This document shows, in pieces, positions 60,004 to 64,000 of a stretch of 64,000 bases of DNA. The position numbers and the translations under genes were made by a program. Location of the stretch: the NCBI RefSeq assembly GCF_024793895.1, contig NZ_JANUSB010000016.1, positions 298,813-362,812 on the forward strand. The letters are read 5' to 3'. Below the pieces are notes generated by a model. It saw only the letters and a list, made by a program, of their open reading frames with translations. It ran no database searches and was not told the DNA's origin. Every line of letters starts with the position of its first letter. Position 1 is the first letter of the stretch. Source of the stretch: Serratia sp. AKBS12 (GTDB taxonomy: Bacteria; Pseudomonadota; Gammaproteobacteria; Enterobacterales; Enterobacteriaceae).

Positions 60004-61307
60004 TTGATCCGGTATTGGCTTCTGGCGTAATGGTCTGTGTCTTCATGGTGTTACTGGCCATGAGTGCACCAATAGGCCTATGCATCGTCGTGGCGTCCTG
60101 CTGTACCATGCTACTGGTATTGCCTTTTGACATTTCGATGTTCGCAACGGCGCAAAAAATGTTTTCCAGCCTCGACAGTTTTTCACTGTTGGCGGTGCCG
60201 TTTTTCATTCTTTCCGGCGTGATTATGAACGGTGGCGGTATTGCTACCCGGCTGGTCAATTTTGCCAAGCTGTTTACCGGCAAATTACCGGGTTCGCTGT
60301 CTTATACCAATATTGCCGGCAATATGATGTTTGGCGCAATTTCCGGCTCGGCGATTGCCGCTTCAACCTCGATCGGTGGCGTATTGGTGCCGATGAGCGC
60401 CCGGGAAGGCTATAACCGCGAATTTGCCGCAGCGGTGAATATTGCCTCGGCGCCGACCGGCATGCTTATCCCGCCAACCACGGCGTTTATTCTGTATGCC
60501 CTGGCCAGCGGCGGCACTTCGGTTGCAGCCCTGTTTGCCGGCGGACTGGTCGCCGGGCTGCTCTGGGGAATCAGCTGCATGCTGGTAACCTGGTTTGTCG
60601 CCAGACGCCATAATTATGTTAATTTCTTCAGCTTGCAAAAGGGAATGGTCTGGAAAGTCACCTGGGAAGCCTTGCCCAGCCTGCTGTTGATCGTCATTAT
60701 CATTGGCGGCATCGTCTTGGGCATTTTTACCGCCATTGAAGCCTCGGCGGTTGCGGTGGTATATACCCTGTTTTTAACCCTGCTGGTTTACAAGACGCTA
60801 AAGCTGAAAAACATTCCCGCCATTTTGGTTCAGACAGCATTAATGACCGGCATCATCATGTTTTTGCTTGCCACATCGTCAGCAATGTCATTTGCCATGG
60901 CGATCACCAGTATCCCGGAAGCGCTCAGCAATATGATATTGGGTATTTCGGAAAACAAGCTGGTTATCTTGTTAATCATCACCGTTTTCCTGCTGATTAT
61001 CGGCGCATTTATGGATATTGGACCCGCAATTCTGATATTCACACCTATTCTGCTGCCGATATTGGTCAAGGTCGGCGTCGACCCGGTCCATTTCGGCATT
61101 ATCATGGTGTATAACCTGGCATTTGGCACCATCACTCCGCCGGTCGGTAGCGGCCTTTACGTTGGCGCCAGCGTCGGTAATGTAAAGGTCGAGGGACTCG
61201 TCCGCCCGCTGATGCCTTTCTATATCGCTATCATCAGCATGCTGCTGTTGATTATCTATATTCCCGAGCTCACATTATTTTTACCAAGAGTACTGGGCAT
61301 TATGTAA
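60000..61307 (+). CDS. TRAP transporter large membrane subunit (DctM)
   Basis: 435 aa with about twelve membrane helices; catalyses Na+-driven uptake. DctM hallmarks: LLAVPFFILSGVIMNGGGI, GSLSYTNIAGNMMFGAISGS, PTGMLIPPTTAFILYALASG, GAFMDIGPAILIFTPILLPI and YNLAFGTITPPVGSGLYVGAS. No fused Q or binding domain. A 74-base AT-rich gap leads to the porin gene. Confidence 0.95.
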   Translation: MIDPVLASGVMVCVFMVLLAMSAPIGLCIVVASCCTMLLVLPFDISMFATAQKMFSSLDSFSLLAVPFFILSGVIMNGGGIATRLVNFAKLFTGKLPGSLSYTNIAGNMMFGAISGSAIAASTSIGGVLVPMSAREGYNREFAAAVNIASAPTGMLIPPTTAFILYALASGGTSVAALFAGGLVAGLLWGISCMLVTWFVARRHNYVNFFSLQKGMVWKVTWEALPSLLLIVIIIGGIVLGIFTAIEASAVAVVYTLFLTLLVYKTLKLKNIPAILVQTALMTGIIMFLLATSSAMSFAMAITSIPEALSNMILGISENKLVILLIITVFLLIIGAFMDIGPAILIFTPILLPILVKVGVDPVHFGIIMVYNLAFGTITPPVGSGLYVGASVGNVKVEGLVRPLMPFYIAIISMLLLIIYIPELTLFLPRVLGIM

Positions 61308-61381
61308 CGCCCATTTAAAACAGGCACTACCCTCTGGATGCAATAAAAATAAACAATTATAATTATTGAAAGGAATTTTAC

Positions 61382-62053
61382 ATGAAGAATTTCTCGGTAT
61401 TGTTATTACCTTTATTCTCATCCTCTGCACTCGCAACCTACGTGGATATCCGACATGAGTATTTAGACGACAGCAAAGCCAACTACGATCGCGTCTATAT
61501 CTCTCATCGTTTTGATAGCGGTTTTGGTTTTGCCTTGGAGGCCATCTCGAAGTCTGGCGGTGACGACACCAATAAGCCATTCAACGATATGGAAAGCCAG
61601 GGTAATGAATATACGGCCAATTACCAATTTAAATACCATGGCGTTGATATTCAACCTGGCCTGGTGTTGGAAACTGGCAACGGTTATTCGGTTTATAAAC
61701 CGTACCTGCGTGCTACCAAGGTATTAAATGAGTCCTGGTGGATTGCAGGACGCTATCGCTTTGAGTATTTCCGCCGTTCTTCCGACGATCGCGAAGATGA
61801 TAAAATAAACCGTATTGATTTATGGGCTGGCTATAAGGTTAATAGCTGGGATTTTTCTGTGGAAGGCATCTATAAAAAAGCGGAAAAATATAATTTATAT
61901 GATAACCACACCTATAATTACGAATACAATTTTAGAACGGCTTATCATATCGACGCCTGGTCACCTTTTATCGAAATCGGCAACGTTTCGGTACGCAGTA
62001 CCACGGATGAACGCCAAACGCGTTTTCGCGTCGGGCTAGGCTATACCTTCTAG
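61382..62053 (+). CDS. KdgM/NanC-family outer-membrane acidic-sugar porin
   Basis: 223 aa. Signal peptide (LLPLFSSSALA) then a 12-strand barrel rich in Tyr, Phe and Trp: YVDIRHEYLDDSKANYDRV, WWIAGRYRFEYFRRSSDDR, and an aromatic C-terminus GLGYTF needed for Bam assembly. KdgM carries oligogalacturonates and NanC sialic acid; both use basic residues facing the pore. It lies behind the TRAP genes in the same orientation, so an outer- and inner-membrane route for one acidic sugar is likely. Confidence 0.85.
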   Translation: MKNFSVLLLPLFSSSALATYVDIRHEYLDDSKANYDRVYISHRFDSGFGFALEAISKSGGDDTNKPFNDMESQGNEYTANYQFKYHGVDIQPGLVLETGNGYSVYKPYLRATKVLNESWWIAGRYRFEYFRRSSDDREDDKINRIDLWAGYKVNSWDFSVEGIYKKAEKYNLYDNHTYNYEYNFRTAYHIDAWSPFIEIGNVSVRSTTDERQTRFRVGLGYTF

Positions 62054-62064
62054 ACAATGCGATA

Positions 62065-62091
62065 CAATGAGCCTCCCCGTGAGGCTCATTG
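62065..62091 (+). terminator. Hairpin after the KdgM-like gene
   Basis: Perfect 11-bp arms CAATGAGCCTC and GAGGCTCATTG around CCCGT, 11 bases past the porin stop and 32 before the convergent DUF3861 stop. No T-tract follows on either strand. Confidence 0.65.
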
Positions 62092-62122
62092 AGCATCAAC
62101 CGCCTGCCGCAAGCCGCAGTCA

Positions 62123-62425
62123 TTACGGCGCATCGGGGCCTTTCTTAAGGCCGATCATGAAATCCTTGAACGCATCACGCAGCGGCAAAAATAGTGGGTG
62201 CTTGCGGTTTTCAATCATCACCTCAGAAAATAGCTTTAACCCCACGGCGAACGCCGCACTTTTTTCCTCACCAAAGTTCAGATCCTGGCGCGCCTGGATC
62301 CGTTCAACGATGCCGAGGATGTCATCGTGGTTTTCCACTTCAAACACCAGCGGCGTTTTTTCTACCGGCTTACCCTGGCGATCGGTCAGCGCTTCAACGG
62401 TAATACGAAAACGGTGTCCAGGCAT
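62123..62425 (-). CDS. DUF3861 protein
   Basis: 100 aa, soluble. It begins MPGHRFRITVEAL and contains VFEVENHDDILGIVERIQAR, AVGLKLFSEVMI and PLFLPLRDAFKDFMIGLKK, the pattern I know as DUF3861. The function is unknown. Its ATG shares one base with the stop of the PadR regulator (TGATG), so the two proteins are made together, which suggests that the regulator controls its level. Confidence 0.82.
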   Translation of the reverse strand: MPGHRFRITVEALTDRQGKPVEKTPLVFEVENHDDILGIVERIQARQDLNFGEEKSAAFAVGLKLFSEVMIENRKHPLFLPLRDAFKDFMIGLKKGPDAP

Positions 62426-63069
62426 CAGCTATTCTCCTCTGGGTGTTGCGCCTGCGCCACGGTGGTTTCGATACTTTCTACCGCAGCCAACAGCGCCTGA
62501 TTGATCTGCTCCACCTGCTGCTGGCTCAGGTCGGCACGCATCATGTTGCCACGCAGTACGCGTTTCAGACGCTGCATGGTGTCCGCGATGCCTTCAGCCA
62601 GGTTGCCTTCGCGGCGGCGGCTCACGTCCGCCAGACGCGCAAAGATCACGTCCACTGCCGGCTGGTGCTGCGCCAGCTCCGCCTTGCCGGCGTCGGTGAT
62701 GTGATAGCTTTTGCGACCGTTGCCGGTGGTGGTAGCTTCAAGAAAATCCTGCTCTTCCAGCAGCGTCAAGGTGGGATAAATCACCCCCGGGCTTGGCACA
62801 TACAGGCCGGAGGAGGCCTCTTCTATCGCCTTGATCAGTTCGTACCCATGGCTTGGTTTGCGTTCGACCAGCGCCAGCAGCACCATGCGCAAGTCGCCGT
62901 GTTCAAACAGGCGATGCAGTTTATTGCCACGGCCGCGGCCGCGCTCATGCTCTTCGCCATGCGCGCCAAAATGATGGCGGCCAGCGCGGTGGTGATGACA
63001 GTGGTGGTGATGTTCGCCGTACTCGGCGTAACGGTCGCTACAGCGATTGTCGCGAAAACGATGAAACAT
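62425..63069 (-). CDS. PadR-family regulator with His-rich N-terminus, YqjI-like
   Basis: 214 aa. Residues 1-50 are rich in His, Arg and Glu (YGEHHHHCHHHRAGRHHFG), a likely metal-binding tail; residues about 55-135 are the PadR winged helix (LRMVLLALVERKPSHGYELI, SPGVIYPTLTLLEEQDFLEA); the C-terminal part forms the dimer helix. E. coli YqjI, a Ni-responsive PadR protein, has the same plan, so metal sensing is likely. Three palindromes upstream point to self-repression. Confidence 0.88.
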   Translation of the reverse strand: MFHRFRDNRCSDRYAEYGEHHHHCHHHRAGRHHFGAHGEEHERGRGRGNKLHRLFEHGDLRMVLLALVERKPSHGYELIKAIEEASSGLYVPSPGVIYPTLTLLEEQDFLEATTTGNGRKSYHITDAGKAELAQHQPAVDVIFARLADVSRRREGNLAEGIADTMQRLKRVLRGNMMRADLSQQQVEQINQALLAAVESIETTVAQAQHPEENS

Positions 63070-63093
63070 GGTGTCTACCTCTTGTGTGGTTTT

Positions 63094-63122
63094 AGATATA
63101 TCGAAATAACTTCGATATATCT
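63094..63122 (-). promoter_or_regulatory. PadR operator 1
   Basis: Perfect 12-bp inverted repeat, AGATATATCGAA and TTCGATATATCT, around ATAAC, 24 bases upstream of the regulator's start codon. It is probably the main autoregulatory site. Confidence 0.75.
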
Positions 63123-63130
63123 AATCTAGA

Positions 63131-63142
63131 TCGATATATCGA
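63131..63142 (-). promoter_or_regulatory. PadR operator 2
   Basis: Palindrome TCGATATATCGA, sharing its sequence with the arms of operator 1; 28 bp (centre to centre) upstream. Confidence 0.6.
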
Positions 63143-63164
63143 AATCAGCAAGGGGAAAAACGAG

Positions 63165-63180
63165 TTTAGATATATCTAAA
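63165..63180 (-). promoter_or_regulatory. PadR operator 3
   Basis: Palindrome TTTAGATATATCTAAA, a 16-bp variant of the same dyad, 36 bp (centre to centre) beyond operator 2 and next to the pgm terminator. Confidence 0.55.
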
Positions 63181-63190
63181 TTGAAGGCAT

Positions 63191-63218
63191 AAAAAAAGCG
63201 CTGTAAGAACAGCGCTTT
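63191..63218 (-). terminator. Terminator of pgm
   Basis: Stem AAAGCGCTGT with ACAGCGCTTT around a short loop, followed on the minus strand by T7. It starts about 20 bases after the pgm stop. Confidence 0.92.
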
Positions 63219-63238
63219 GCTTGGAGGTAAGGGGGAAA

Positions 63239-64000
63239 CTACTTGGCGGAAGCCAGCACTTCGCTGACGATCTCTACCGCTTCCTGTTCGATCTTGGCGC
63301 GGTGTTCCGCGCCCAGGAAGCTTTCACAGTAAATTTTGTAGGCTTCTTCGGTACCGGATGGTCGTGCGGCGAACCAGCCGTTATCGGTCATAACCTTCAG
63401 GCCGCCGATCGACGCGCCGTTGCCCGGTGCAGCGGTCAAGCGCGCGGTAATCGCGTCGCCAGCCAGCGTACTGGCGTTGACCATTTCCGGCGACAGCTTG
63501 GCCAGCGCGGCTTTCTGCGCGTGGCTGGCCGGTGCCTGAATGCGGTTGTAGCTTGGCGCACCGAAACGCTTGGCAAGATCGTCGTAATGGTGCTGCGGGT
63601 TCTCGCCGGTCACTGCGGTGATTTCCGCCGCCAGCAGGCACATGATGATGCCGTCTTTATCGGTAGACCACGGCGTGCCGTTGAAACGCAGGAACGAGGC
63701 GCCAGCGCTTTCTTCGCCGCCAAACCCCAGGCTGCCGTCGAACAGGCCGTCAACGAACCATTTGAAACCGACGGGCACTTCCACCAGCTTGCGACCCAAA
63801 TCTGCCACTACCCGGTCAATCATCGCGCTGGAAACCAGCGTTTTGCCCACGGCGACCTCAGCGCCCCACTGCGGACGATGTTGGAACAGGTAGTTGATCG
63901 CCACCGCCAGGTAATGGTTCGGGTTCATCAGACCGGCAGGGGTAACGATACCGTGACGGTCATAATCCGGATCGTTGGCGAACGCCAGATCAAACTTGTC
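63239..64000 (-). CDS. pgm: Phosphoglucomutase (3' part)
   Basis: The open frame runs to the right edge, so only the last 254 or so residues of about 546 are present. It interconverts glucose-1- and glucose-6-phosphate. The metal-loop end and sugar-binding loops are seen in [20 protein letters not shown] and [16 protein letters not shown] [13 protein letters not shown]; the phosphate-binding [15 protein letters not shown] is near the C-terminus. This is the alpha-D-phosphohexomutase of the E. coli Pgm type. E. coli has pgm downstream of seqA, which should lie beyond the window. Confidence 0.97.
   Translation of the reverse strand, partial: DKFDLAFANDPDYDRHGIVTPAGLMNPNHYLAVAINYLFQHRPQWGAEVAVGKTLVSSAMIDRVVADLGRKLVEVPVGFKWFVDGLFDGSLGFGGEESAGASFLRFNGTPWSTDKDGIIMCLLAAEITAVTGENPQHHYDDLAKRFGAPSYNRIQAPASHAQKAALAKLSPEMVNASTLAGDAITARLTAAPGNGASIGGLKVMTDNGWFAARPSGTEEAYKIYCESFLGAEHRAKIEQEAVEIVSEVLASAK

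Overview
The window is a compact, mostly housekeeping chromosomal segment of an enterobacterium. Gene content and order run close to the E. coli modF-gal-gpmA-aroG-nadA-tol-cyd-suc-sdh-gltA-nei-phr-kdp-pgm region, read in the opposite sense for some blocks. Protein lengths almost match E. coli, but the local differences point to Yersiniaceae, most likely Serratia: no galE in the gal operon, an added EvgAS-type two-component pair, a pcp-DUF979-DUF969-pxp block, a DUF523-DUF1722 YbgA and a TRAP/KdgM-type uptake cassette. This is an inference from remembered synteny, not a database match.

Layout. 1-2.5 kb: 3' end of modF, an isochorismatase-like protein and a CPBP membrane protease. 2.6-6.1 kb: galTKM behind a two-operator gal promoter. 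6.4-9.4 kb: psiF, gpmA with a Fur box, aroG, ybgS. 9.4-14.2 kb: a LuxR-type response regulator, a BvgS/EvgS-like hybrid kinase and zitB in one tight run. 14.2-16.2 kb: nadA-pnuC with NadR boxes. 16.4-17.4 kb: four tRNA-Lys and one tRNA-Val in a tandemly duplicated array. 17.5-23.3 kb: ybgC-tolQRAB-pal-cpoB, the Tol-Pal envelope machine. 23.4-26.5 kb: cydABX-ybgE (cytochrome bd). 27.2-39 kb: sucABCD, sdhCDAB and divergent gltA, giving much of the TCA cycle.

39.1-45 kb: nei, pcp, the DUF979/DUF969 membrane pair and pxpABC, together a plausible pyroglutamate release, uptake and hydrolysis pathway. 45.2-49.8 kb: ybgI, a periplasmic cyclic-nucleotide phosphodiesterase-like enzyme, phrB, ybgA, ybfA. 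50.1-58.3 kb: kdpFABCDE, high-affinity K+ uptake with its sensor pair and a strongly conserved KdpE site; the kdpC-kdpD gap holds several hairpins. 58.4-62.1 kb: an AT-richer TRAP transporter (P, Q, M subunits) plus a KdgM/NanC-like porin, probably for acidic sugars. 62.1-64 kb: a DUF3861 protein coupled to a His-rich PadR/YqjI-like regulator behind three palindromic operators, then the 3' part of pgm.

No phage, insertion sequence, CRISPR array or obvious genomic island is visible. The regions that depart most from the enterobacterial ground plan are 9.4-13.2 kb, the tRNA array, 39.9-44.9 kb, 54.7-54.9 kb and 58.4-63.2 kb.
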